Shown here piece by piece: positions 21,923 through 32,335 of a stretch of DNA of 64,000 nt. The DNA comes from Neoceratodus forsteri (lineage: Eukaryota; Chordata; Ceratodontiformes; Ceratodontidae). The first letter of the stretch is position 1, and every line of letters starts with the position of its first letter. The stretch covers positions 1,185,117,001 through 1,185,181,000 of the forward strand of contig CM028132.1 of the NCBI GenBank assembly GCA_016271365.2, written 5' to 3'. Position numbers and translations under genes: made by a program. Below the pieces are notes generated by a model. The model saw only the letters and a program-made list of their open reading frames with translations, made no database searches and had not been told where the DNA came from.

Positions 21923-24732
21923 TAGGTACCTCCATCCTTTGGCCTTTGAGTCTAAGAGGATGTTATACCAACTGTTTAGGTGGCTTCCGATGCGGGTTTC
22001 TCTCCTCCCTAGGTCTCTAGCCTCTCTTTGTGAGAGCAGGGCCAGGTTGAGATCCTCCAGGCCTCCTCCCCATCTCTATATCCTTCCATCTAGCCTCATA
22101 TGTTTGATCCAACCAATACATGACAGTTCTAAGTTGGGCTGCTTGGTGGTATAGTTTCAAATTAGGAAGGGCAAGGCTCTCCTCCTTGGAGTCTGGAGCA
22201 CCGAGAGGCTGAACTCTTGGCTTCTGCTGGCCCCACAAAGCGAGAAATTCTCCCATGCAATGCCATAAAGAAGGAGTCTGGGACAGTGATGGGTAGTGTT
22301 TGGGTTAAATATAAGAATCTGGGAAGCAATACCATTTTAACTGCCTCCACTCTTTGCACTAAGGGGATAGGGTCGGAGCCCATCTCTCCAGCTCTGACCT
22401 AAGCTTGTCTAAGGTTGCTAAATTAGTGCATACAAATGTCCTACCTCAGAACTAAGAAGGACCCCCAAGTACCTAATGTATTGCGGTCCCATTTAAATGG
22501 GAATGACTCCATCAAATTCACTGAGGGTGTATAATGGACCTTCAATACTTCAGTTTTAGTAGTATTTAGCTTATACCCTGCTAATTCACTAAATTCTGTT
22601 AGGCAATTCCACAGCGTCCCATTGAACGCTTGGGATCTGACAAATAGATGAGTAGGTCATCCGCATATAACGCAAGCTTATGTGTTTCATCCCTTGTCTC
22701 CCAACCCCTCACCTCTCTCTCCTGGCGTATTCTCTGGGCTAGTGGTTCCAAGTAGAGGGCGAACAGAAGGGGCGAGAGGGGACAACCCTGCCTCGTGCCT
22801 CTATGCAGCTGGAAGGGGGCGGATACCTGCCCGTTTATTTTAACATAGGCCTTCGTTTTGTATATATGTTTTCAATAGCTTTAATCATTGAGTCCGGGAA
22901 ACCAAATCTAGCAAGGGTCAGACTTAGGAACCTCCATTCTACCCGATCAAACGCCTTCTTCGTCAGATCTAAGCTCATCAGCAGGAACGGGAGCCTGACC
23001 TAGTAGCATGATGCAGTATGTGCAAGGTTCTTTAATATTATCTTGTGTCTGTCTCCCTAGTATGAATCCAGTTTGATCCAACGCTACCAGTTCAGGCATT
23101 ACTTTTTCCATACGCCTAGCTAGTATGGCTGTATATACTTATAGTCAATGTTCAGCACCGATATAGGCCTAAACGATTTACATTGTGTGATGTCTATTCC
23201 TGGTTTTGGAATACTTGAAATGACGGCAAAATTCCAACTGTCTGGAAGAGGTTCCCCACTGTATCTCTCTACATGTCTCTAATAACTGAGAGCTAATCTT
23301 CTCTCTGAAAAATTTAAAGAATTCTGGGGTGTATCCATCTGACCTGGTGATTTTTAGATTTAAGTTTCTTGATTGCATTATCTATCTCTGCCAACTCAAT
23401 GGGCCTTTCCAATACCTCTCTCACTTCCTGTGTTAAGCTTGGCAGGTTAAGCCTCCTTAAATAATCTTTGGATCTCTAACTCAATTGGGCTTCTATCTGA
23501 TGTATATAACGACTGGTAAAACCTGTTAAAACAGTTTAATACCTTTTCCGGACCTCTCATCATTTTCCCTGAGACAGGATCTCTAATCTGGGTAATAGTA
23601 TTTTGTGCGGTCTGTTGTCTCAGCCTATGGGCCAAGAGGCGTGTGGCTCTTGGGCCTACCTCGTAGTATTTCTGGTGAACTTGTTGTAGCGCCTGTTCAG
23701 TTCTGATGTCAATCAGCTTCTGAATTTTTTGTTTAATTTCTTTTATGTTTGTGTAGACTGTCTCATCACCGGCTGCGTGCTGTCTTTGCAATTCTAGCAA
23801 TTGTGTTTGCAGCTTCTCCATCTGCTGAGTTTGCTGTCTCTTAAAGTACGCCGCATATTTGATACAATCCCCTCTAAAAAACTGTTTTTATTGTGTCCCA
23901 GAGAATACCTTTTGAGACTTCAGGTGTTTCATTCTCTCTAACTATTTGTTCCAATCTGGATTTAGCCATGTCCGTGAATTCCTTCAAATTCAACATATAG
24001 TTGTTAAATTTCCACAGGGTCTGACCTCTTTTCCTATTCCATTCCATTTCCATCAGGATCATAGAATGGTCCGAGAGTGTAGAAGGATGTGCCTACAGCT
24101 AGTCACTAAGTTTTGTGTTCTCCGATATTAAAATATAGTCTATTCGTGTGTATGACCCATGCGGTAAGAAAAATGTGTGTATTCTTCTCCTGGGTTCTCT
24201 CCTCTCCAGGTGTCTACCCAAAAGGCCTTTCTCAAATGGGCCTTTATCTCTTTACTAGTGGGATTCTGCCTAAAATTGTCCTTCCTAGAGGTGTCTATTT
24301 GTGTCCAGATTTGATTTAGGTCCCTCCTATGATTAGCCTTCCTTCTGCAATCCACTATTTTCGGTAGGACCCTGGTGACCTCCCTCGTTGTCCCGGTGGA
24401 AGACAGAGAGACACCAGTAACATCTCTCCCTCAAATTCCCCCACCAGTATCACTCAAACGTTCCTCCGGTCTGCATAGGTGGAAGTCGACCGAACTGATA
24501 TTTTTGGGCACCAGGATGGCTACCTCCTTTTTTCCCTTATATGCCACCGCCGCTATCTGACTAAAGCCCAGCTTCTGCAGTTTCTGTGCTCCTCCTACTT
24601 AAATGCTTCTTGGAGAAGTACAAAGGAGGGCCTCAGCCTCTTTATGTCTGTCAGAACCTTATACCTCTTAATCGGGTTATTCAAACCATTAACATTCTGA
24701 GAAAGTACCCTTAACATAGTTTTATCAATCAT
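20972..24732 (-). pseudogene. L1-B ORF2 (endonuclease-RT), frameshifted
   Basis: ORF2p nicks target DNA and reverse-transcribes L1 RNA. The likely start is the ATG at 24732, giving MLRVLSQNVNGLNNPIKR, the endonuclease N-terminus with the conserved Q-N-V-N-G. The linker lies at 23447-23821 (coiled, Q-rich). Plus-strand 22656-22667 is the complement of Y-A-D-D in ALYADDLLIYLSDP. GTRQGCPLSPLLFALYLEPL precedes it in degraded frame near 22740-22800. 22017-22256 gives SLALPNLKLYHQAAQLRTVMYWL. The C-terminal 316 residues are open. Multiple frameshifts between these blocks mean no full protein. Confidence 0.85.
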
Positions 24733-25396
24733 TTTGGTATATATATATACTTGCCTTATACTGAAGCCCCCCTGTTGCATCATGACATTTTACCCCCCTT
24801 GTCGCTTTCTCAACTAAAAAAAACATTTGTCTCTCACTTAATCTTACACAGAAAAAAGAAGGTATACATGGCACCTCCCATCCCTCAGACAAAATTGTGT
24901 GTGTGTCTCCAACCTTATTAAACAATGCCCCTTCATTGGCCCCCGTACAGGGCCTTAGAAACAACCCCTTCAGCCACCCCCTCCCCCCCAAACTATGTAC
25001 AAAGTGACCTCCAAGGTAGGGGGACAATTTCTCGTGTCCCCTACTGACTCGGGAAGCTAATACCCGAGTTAGAGGAAGGGAGATCAAGACCCTATCTCGT
25101 TCCTCTTGGACCTTAAAATCAGGTCCTGGCCTGCTGTTTTGGCCTGTCCTCATCAAAAGTTCCCCTGCGCCTCCAAGATTGGTCATGATATTAGCCATCG
25201 ACCCCACATTCAAGGAGGCTGCCCATATCATCCAGCTCAGAAAAAAGAACATCCGAGCGGGAGGTCTAATCATGAATCCCTCGAAAGAGACACCCCCTTC
25301 ACCCACCAGCTCATAAAACAGGTGCATTACTTTGAGTCGAAGCAAATCCTTTGCTTCCCATATCCCTCTCCCATGTTTGCTCCGCAACTGAGCCAC
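24725..25396 (-). CDS. Unrecognised 223-residue open frame in L1-B inter-ORF region
   Basis: An uninterrupted frame between ORF1 and ORF2 that overlaps the ORF2 start by 8 bp. I recognise no domain. A hydrophobic stretch (MFFFLSWMIWAASLNVG, about residues 48-64) could be a membrane segment; the rest is mixed, with several G/R-rich turns. It may be a chance frame, since L1 inter-ORF regions are usually non-coding, or a lineage-specific extra ORF. The first codon may be a non-ATG start. No evidence of expression. Confidence 0.3.
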   Translation of the reverse strand: MAQLRSKHGRGIWEAKDLLRLKVMHLFYELVGEGGVSFEGFMIRPPARMFFFLSWMIWAASLNVGSMANIMTNLGGAGELLMRTGQNSRPGPDFKVQEERDRVLISLPLTRVLASRVSRGHEKLSPYLGGHFVHSLGGRGWLKGLFLRPCTGANEGALFNKVGDTHTILSEGWEVPCIPSFFCVRLSERQMFFLVEKATRGVKCHDATGGLQYKASIYIYQND

Positions 25397-25975
25397 TCGC
25401 CTGACAAACTGTGAGAGGAAAAAAAAAAAAAAACACCAGCCCCCACCCTCCCTTTATTTTACCCTTGCCTCCTTTCCTTTCCCTCTCTTTAAAAGAGAGA
25501 AAAAAATCACATAACAGAAGAATTATGTCCATATAGAGTCCCAGTAGAATGAAATAAAAGGCTTCACGACTTAGTGGGCTACTAGTCCTGATTTCAAGTG
25601 TCCCAAAAGTTTATATCGTAGTAGATTGTCCAAAGTGTCCCAAGACCTTAATATTCCTTCATATGTGGATCTGGCTGATAGCCCATCTAAGAAAAGGCTA
25701 ATGTTCGTTATACAGTACCCCCCCATATGGGGGGGGGGAGGTTCATGATTTCCTGTTCTTCTTCTGTTCTTCACCCCACCTCCTGCCGTCCTCCATTCTC
25801 TTCTCTCTCCTCCGGTTGTTTCTCTGTGCTCCTCGTGTGTGTTAAATTATGAAGCAGCCTTTTAATCTCATTCATAGTGTGCGATGATGACGTCTCTCCC
25901 AGCGGTCTATTGCCCTTCTTTGTAGATAATTTCCACTGAGCCTGGTATGAGGCCTGAGTGTCCTTTGGTTTCTCA

Positions 25976-26804
25976 TCAGTTGCACTTCATGCCCTTATTT
26001 TTCATTGCTTGATATGCTTCCTCCAAAGTTTGATACAGTTCAGTACCCGACTCCCAGAACACCCTGAGGCGGGAGGGGTAGGGGGTCTGAAAACGAACTC
26101 CCAACTGTCTCAATTTCTGTAATATTGGCGTGTAGGCCAGTCTCTGTTGTTGTATGGAGGGTGGGTAATCCTGATCAAAAAATAACCTTGCCCCTTTATA
26201 TTCCACTGTGTGTTGTCTCCATGCCATTCTCAAAATATGCTCCTTGTCCCTGTAACTGGAGAATTTTGCAATAATAGATCTAGGCCTCGCCTTCTCCGAG
26301 GTGGGCTTAGGCACTAGGGCCCTGTGTGCTCTCTCGATTCTGAAATTAAAGGCTTGTGGCAGATCTAATACATTTCTCAGCATTTCTTCTATAAACTCAC
26401 ACATGTTTCCGGATTCAGTTTTTTCTGGTAAGCCATATATTCTTAAATTGTCTCTTCGCGATCTGGCTTCGAGGTCTAAACATTTGGATCTGAAAAATTC
26501 CTGTTGTTGAATAATTTTCTCGATTGTACTCGATAGGCCCACCAAATCGTCCTCTGCTGTGGATACTCTCTCCTCGATGGTTGCTATGCGATTCTCCAGT
26601 TTGAGTAGGTCGTTATGTATTTGCTCCAACCCTCGCTTAGTGTCCGATCTTGATTGTTTAATTTCTCTGAGTAATATTTCAAATCTGGAACGAGAAAGAG
26701 CTTCTAGCTCTGATTCAGTGTCTGCTCCTCGCTGTACTGCTGGTGAAGCCTCCCGCTTAATCAATAACTCAGACTCATGCTGCAGACGCTATGAATTTCC
26801 TCAT
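25976..26804 (-). CDS. L1-B ORF1p, nucleic-acid-binding chaperone
   Basis: L1 ORF1p forms a coiled-coil trimer that binds L1 RNA in the cytoplasm. The open frame 25976-26764 encodes 262 residues. About residues 20-100 are heptad-like coiled coil (SRSDTKRGLEQIHNDLLKLE...TIEERVSTAEDDLVGL). An RRM follows (RRDNLRIYGLPEKTESGNM, then FRIERAHRALVPKP), and then the C-terminal domain (RPRSIIAKFSSYRDKEHIL, RLFFDQDYPPSIQQQRLAY). A better start is the ATG at 26804 (MRKFIASAA), but a 1-nt shift near 26775 separates it from the long frame. The RRM and CTD look complete, so this is a recently decayed copy. Confidence 0.85.
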
Positions 26805-26949
26805 TTTAGCTTAGCGATCTCTTCCCTGCTTTGCCTCCACTGTGTGTTTTGTGCATATTTCACCCAAAAAAATGCTGTTTGGGTCTGTGTGGAGTCGTTT
26901 CTTGCTGGGAGGTGAGAGGAGCTCTTGGTTTAAGCTGCCATGCTTTCGA

Positions 26950-26965
26950 TGACGTCACCGGAAGT
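26950..26965 (-). promoter_or_regulatory. CRE plus ETS sites at the L1-B 5' end
   Basis: TGACGTCA (26950-26957), the palindromic CREB/ATF site, directly abuts CCGGAAGT (26958-26965), an ETS core. Both lie within 20 bp of the L1-B 5' terminus (26968), where an internal Pol II promoter is expected. Sites seen directly; promoter role inferred. Confidence 0.6.
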
Positions 26966-26985
26966 CTCCCAACCCAGCGTCTTCT

Positions 26986-27105
26986 AAGGAAAATCACGTG
27001 GCTCACAGAGGTGAGTCTCAAATTGGTCAGAATTTGCATTCGTTTCTGTGAGGAGCTGGCCCCTTTAACATTCCAGGTAACAATTTTTACCCAGTTAGTC
27101 ATCAT
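26986..27105 (-). pseudogene. L1-A ORF2 N-terminus
   Basis: Starts at the ATG at 27105 and reads MMTNWVKIVTWNVKGASS then QKRMQILTNL, the typical start of the L1 APE-like endonuclease with conserved N in W-N-V-K-G. It is cut at HVIFL by L1-B; the remainder resumes at 20638. Confidence 0.83.
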
Positions 27106-28699
27106 TTGTTAGGGCAAGGGCATCTGCGCATGAGACATGGTTTGAGAAAAGAAAAGCACAAAAGAGAGTCATAGAAGGGTAGTATGCACAGAGATCTGCA
27201 GGTCTTAAAACCTATCTGGTCACTCCACGGAGTACCTCCCACCCTCCAACCTCCCATACTTAGCAACAAAAATACATAAAACACATCAAACGCAGTAAAC
27301 CCCCCACCCCACCCCAATGCCAAGACGTAAAACAGCATCTCCCCCGGTGTGTGGCTATCCTAGCCAGAACGTGGCCTGAACCACATCTCTAGGATCGGGG
27401 ATATCCCTTCTGTAGCTAGGAGATGTGTGGTGCAAAAAGGAAAGCAGGTATTCCACCTGCCTGCACACCCCTTCTCACCAACTGGTGTAGATCCTCTGAG
27501 CACTATCCCACCCAAGGCCAGGGACCAGCAGCACTGCCGGGATATATAACATGACTAACCCCATCAAACACAGACATTAACTACAGAGCAAGAAAACCTG
27601 AACAGCAATTAAAAACAGTAACACAATAAAGTCCAAAGTTAATTTCTGTAAAGAGCAGTTATGTAAACTAAGGTGGAGAATAACAACATGTTCCTGAAAA
27701 TTTCAAGCAACACTGAACAAAGCCTGATGCATAACTAGAATAAAGGCCTATAATTGGGCTGTAAACAAACATGGTGTGGTAAACATTCTAAGAGTGAGAC
27801 TGTCCTGGTCAACCCCAGTAGAGGTAGAGTGCACTGGCCAGAGAGCACTCGATACTGAAACCAGGTGGTGTCAAATTGGGTGATCACAGAGTACCTGAGG
27901 CTGGGGATCCAATCCCTGCTGACACGTCCAGAGATCCAACAGGATGTACATCAGCTGCAGGAGAGGACCATCACAGTTGCCAGTCCAGCCAACAGCGAGA
28001 TTTATCATGGGGCCAGATCCAGGCCAGAGTCTAGGAGTAGCTGGTGATCAGCTGAGAGCACAGAGCCTGGAGGAGACATTGCAAGTGAGCCATGCTGGAG
28101 AGCTGCCCCAGGGGATTGCTTCTGTATTCCATGTCCATCTGTTCACCACAGTGGTATTCCAGAAGATATGCCATGATCATGTGCAGTGTATCCATCCCAG
28201 CATAAACAGACCTCTGAGGTGGAGTCATCACAGCCCTGCTTATCTATAGTGGGTCATGAGGCAGAAAAGATGGCTCCCCATGCACCATGTTGAGCAAACT
28301 AGTGATGCAGGTAGTTGAGCAAATGCTGCGCTCAGTTGCCCTCACAATACATCTGTGATAGAGTAGGTTGCTTACCATACAGTTCTCACCTTGGGAGTGA
28401 GCTACATTAGCCAAACAAAGTTTACAAAAGCTAATTCAAGCACACTCTAACATTTGGTCCCTTCTGAGACCCTAACAGCAAATGTCCAAAAGCACAAACT
28501 GAAAACTGACCTCTAACATAGCTAGAGCTGTAGTGAGCTTCACTGTTCCATGGCAGTTGCTGGTGGTGATTTCTGCCTACCCTGGAACAGTTGGAGAAGG
28601 ACTGCTGGCAGTTGCTAGGTGCCTGCAGCTGTAGAATCACAAGCATGTGTGCGTGTTGGGAGTTGAATGATCAGACAGGCTGGAAAGGCTGCAGAATTT
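27106..28699 (-). other. Probable L1-A inter-ORF region
   Basis: About 1.6 kb between the L1-A ORF2 start and ORF1 end. L1-B has a comparable 1.2 kb inter-ORF gap. No conserved domain. Short frames at 27865-28249 on the plus strand show nothing recognisable. A small unidentified insertion cannot be excluded. Confidence 0.45.
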
Positions 28700-29512
28700 T
28701 ATGTGGCTAGCATGTAGTTTTGCCTTAATATCTCAACAGGCCTTCTGTTTGTCTCGCATAGACTGGCTTAGATCACTGAAGATAATATCTAGCCTCCTTC
28801 CTGTAGAGTGCCGGGTCGTTCCTCACGGCCTGCTGAATCTTGAGCTTGTTCCGACAGTTCAGCAGTTTTCAGATCAGAGCCCTCGGAATTCTCTTTTTGG
28901 GCATCAGTTGCAAAGCCCTGTGTGCCCTCTCAATGATGTAAGAGATGCGTGGTGTGGGTTCCTGCCAGCTGTAGGAAAGGTTGACTTCTGAGCCTGCCAG
29001 GTCTTTCATTTTAGCCAGCTCAGGGATGCCTACAAAGAGCAGGATGCTGTGCCTGCTCCTGTTTTCTTGATCATCTATTTTTCTTCCAGGAGAGCAACTT
29101 GCTTATGCAGGGCCACCACCTCGTGTTCTTCATGAGCTGCCCCATTCACCAGTGAACTTATTCATGCTTCCACATCCCCTGCTCATTGAGCCAGGGTGTC
29201 AAGGCAGGCTTTGACCACTTTCAAATCTTTGGTGCTGGCAGTGATCATTGCCTTGACGGAGGTAAGCTCATTTAAGAATCTCTCCAACAGCAATGTTTGC
29301 TCTGATGGCTCCAGTGAAGCGAGTGGGGAAGAGTCAGATTTGGAGCGCTTCAGAGCTTGAGAGTGGGCTGGAAGCAGCAGCGGTTGGGAGGCCTTCAACT
29401 CCAGGTTCCTTCTGCTGATGATCCATACTGCTAAGATTATAACTGCGAGTACCCAGAAGAAAAGCTGTGCAGGATAGACAGTTTGAGCTGGGTTCGGTGT
29501 CCAATTAAGCAA
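28700..29512 (-). pseudogene. L1-A ORF1p remnant
   Basis: The right part (29183-29512) is open for 109 residues and ends in a heptad-rich stretch (ERFLNELTSVKAMITASTK then DLKVVKACLDTLAQ), the coiled-coil start. Further left, with stops, the minus strand encodes RISYIIERAHRALQLMPKK then RIPRALI-stop-KLLNCRNKLKIQQAVRN, then EARYYLQ. This is the RRM/CTD part of L1/Tx1 ORF1p and parallels L1-B ORF1p (RIERAHRALVPKP). At least two stops in the C-terminal half. Confidence 0.78.
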
Positions 29513-29691
29513 AATCTGAATTTTTTAGCACTGTTGGATCTGGAGTTTGCTCAGTGCATGACCGCTCTCATCAGATGCATCATCAGATGTCCCCCCTTTT
29601 TTCCCCCATGCAAACCACATACAGCATATAACAGCACCCTGCCAGTGTTTACCAGTGTCTGACAGTGTAAGCACAAGTTCAGTGCTGCTGA

Positions 29692-30015
29692 AACATAAGA
29701 ACATACGAACACATGAACATACGAAGAAGCCAGCCGAATAAGGCCATTTGGTCTATCAAGTCTGCTCGTATTGCAGGGTCTTCAGCTTACGCTACTGACC
29801 CTGTCCCAGCCCATGTGAAAGCAAAATCATACACAGGACATGCAACAAGGGGGTATGTATAAACTCAAGGCCCTCGGGGGTCCCACCTCTCCTTTACCTG
29901 TCTGAGGGGGGTGGGTTCCTATGGCTGCGGGCAACCTAAGTACGCTTATAAAATGAAGTAGTGCATCCTACTGGGGTAGAAATAGGAATCCCTAGATGAT
30001 GCAATGATCAACCCC
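29692..30015 (-). mobile_element. CR1-like 3' end fragment with octamer tail
   Basis: Begins with ACATAAGAACATACGAACAC and ACATGAACATACGAAG, the inverted form of the octamer tails on CR1 copies here. It continues GCCATTTGGTCTATCAAGTCTGC, a 3'UTR pattern common to tetrapod CR1/SINE ends. No coding part recognised. The inner boundary is uncertain. Confidence 0.5.
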
Positions 30016-30776
30016 CATCCCCTATAAGAAATACAGTTCCCCCTCCCACACAATAATACGTTCCCCAAACAGAAACTGTGACCCTGAAAAGAAACTGAAA
30101 ATATAGCACACTGAATTTAAGATGCAATAAACAAGACATTTATTTATTTGGGATGGGGGGGGGGACAGAACAAGGAGCAGCAAGGGAAAGCGGAATCAGA
30201 AGGAATTATTCTGTGCAGGTATTATAACGTTTTACTGTAACGAGCTCCCAGACCCCCCAAAGAGTCCTGTAACCCTCACACACTGGTACACCCAGCTTTT
30301 CTCCAAAGGCCTTATGAGAGAACTTTCCACTAGTCGCAGGGTACCTCGTCAGGAAGGTGGTGGCTGATGATGAGCTGCTTACTAGTGCATAGGAAGTAAT
30401 CATCACGTAAACAAAAGTTATACACTTTAAAAATAAAATGAGGCTGCTATGTTCAGTCCTACTGAATGAGCCCAAGACTTGCAGGTTTCCTGAGGGGCCA
30501 ACCATTTATCTGGCAGAGTCCTGCCCAAGACTTTAACCTCGCCCAAATCCAACTTTCTATGGTGTTAAAGCAGGGCCAAGCCTTTGAGGTTATTGTGTAT
30601 AGTTCTGATGATCTATTAAGGATGGTTTTGCTCCAAATAAGTCTGCTGTGATCGTGCATTTGTACAGTAGGTCTGCCATCAGTGCAAACTGTGTACTATG
30701 GTTGTGAGGCACTGTTCTCCTGCAGAGCTCAGGAGGCCGAGCATTGCAGAATAGGGACCAATATTCAATTAGAGGA
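30016..30776. other. No gene recognised
   Basis: Unique-looking sequence with a short G tract near 30156. No domain, RNA gene or repeat family recognised. Confidence 0.5.
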
Positions 30777-32305
30777 ATACTGACTAGGGCTGCTCAGGTA
30801 CTTTAAAATCTGATCTGAGCTAGGATAGTTGGATATTAAGATCATCCCTATCCAAAACCAATATACAATCCTAGCCTTGGATGTTGGATTCAGATATTCT
30901 CCTGTCCAACTATCCTAAAACCCTAAATGACATTCCCCCACTGCACAATTAAATAGCCTTCTCTGGCCCCCACCGAAACAACCCTGTAAGCCCTAGCTTC
31001 CCTCCCCCCAAGCCCCTGAGAGCACATGATGCTGTTAACTAGTAGTGAAAGATTATTTATTACAGTTAGTCTGCACTGCAGCTCCTGTATACTTTCTGTG
31101 CTGTAGCCTGCGATTTTACACCTAGCTATCTGTATTGTAGCACTGCTGTAGCCTGCTTTATGCTTTTTCTCTGCATGTCATAACTGAAAACTGTTTTTTT
31201 TTTCCTGTCTGCCTCCCATTACCTGATCATCTCTCTCCCGTCTGTCCCTGCTGTACTCCTCACTCCCAACACCTCCCTCATTGATTCCCCCTCCTCCCAT
31301 CTCCGATTACACTAACCTCTGCTTTTTCTCTCCACAGCCAGCCAGTCTCAGCTTCAGACCCCAGGTGGCAATTGAGTCGACAGGACGCCATCTGCAGCCC
31401 TCCTCGAAGCATCAGCAGCAGCACTTACAGCGCTCCCAGGTACCTGCATTTCAGTGGTGGCAACACCACTTTGCATCATTCCCTAGTGCTTCCCACCCAC
31501 CCTCCCTCCTCCAGCCCACCTGAAATAGTGCTAACCTTATAGAGACTGTTAAGGTCCAGTGATCTCCTAGAACCAATCACCTCACTTTCTACCACTCCCA
31601 TTCCTGTGGTCCACTTGGCTCAACCCTCTCTTCCTACCTCCCTCCTTCCACTTGGAACTATCCTGCCTAACCCTTCCTCTCACACTAACGTACTCTGCAC
31701 CTATAGCAGGTATTTTGCTGCATTGCACATACCCTCTCTCATACTCAGCCAAATAATTCCCTAGAACCTCACAGCTCCCAGCACAAATAGCTTACTGATT
31801 CTCACCTCTGCTGCCCCCACCTTCCCACCCTGAACCACAATTACAGCACTCTGTCATGCTGTCTTGTCCCAAGGGTCCAATTTCTCTCAGCCGATTGCAC
31901 TGAGTGACCCATGCCCCCTAGAGTGCCCTCAATCCAGACCCAAAGGGTTTTGACTCATGTACCACTGTTTCCCCCTCCTCCTCCTCCTATTCAACTACCT
32001 TCATGTCCCACACCACCACCACCACCACCCTGGTCCTCCCGTCTCCCATTCTTTGGAGGCAGCCCATCCTCACCTCCCCTTGCTGTCACACCCCTCCCTG
32101 CTATGCCCCCACCACTATAACTAGCCCCTTCCCCCCTGTATTTACGCCCCACCCCTCGCCTCCTGCCTCTCTCAAGCTCAAACTTATCTTCAGACTTCGC
32201 CTCTCCCACCTGCCCAATTCCAAACTCAAATGCCTCAGCCAGTCAAAGTTACACAAAGTTGCATGCAAAATCTTGTTTCTACACCTACTCCTCCTCCTCC
32301 TCCTC

Positions 32306-32335
32306 TCTGGCGATATCTAACCTAACCCAGGCCCC
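32306..32335 (+). other. 2A-like ribosome-skipping motif, with a stop
   Basis: Codons read S-G-D-I-stop-P-N-P-G-P directly after a run of leucines. The 2A consensus is D-V/I-E-x-N-P-G-P; here the residue after I is TAA (32318-32320). It sits between a short N-terminal leader and the endonuclease, where 2A-like peptides are known in some LINEs. Confidence 0.6.

Larger units (their letters stand above)
20639..26968 (-). mobile_element. L1-B: complete 6.3 kb L1/Tx1-type LINE
   Basis: A whole minus-strand L1: 5'UTR (26805-26968), ORF1 (25976-26804), ~1.2 kb inter-ORF region, ORF2 (20972-24732) and 3'UTR with A-rich end (20639-20971). Flanking duplications are CCAACCCAGCTCTTCT (20623-20638) and CCAACCCAGCGTCTTCT (26969-26985), differing by one indel. 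The right flank resumes L1-A endonuclease codons, confirming the insertion site. ORF1 is nearly intact; ORF2 has several shifts. Younger than L1-A. Confidence 0.88.
13860..29560 (-). mobile_element. L1-A: old L1/Tx1-type LINE, nested insertions throughout
   Basis: Five disjoint blocks read in order on the minus strand as one L1: ORF1p (about 28700-29512), ORF2 start (26986-27105), endonuclease/linker/RT start (19145-20638), RT body (15476-17221), and C-terminal tail (13890-14251). Subtracting the CR1 (14252-15475), the duplicated block (17222-19144) and L1-B (20639-26968) leaves ~6.2 kb, the usual full L1 length. Each interruption joins cleanly: the codons either side of the CR1 give CLRCEAAPGTLKYI followed by LWECSKAQ, the L1 C-terminal cysteine region. 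Exact ends are uncertain. All frames are broken. Confidence 0.82.

Noticed and set aside
25718..25738. CCCCCCATATGGGGGG palindrome
   Set aside because: Homopolymer-driven and within the L1-B inter-ORF region; not specific enough to report as a functional site.
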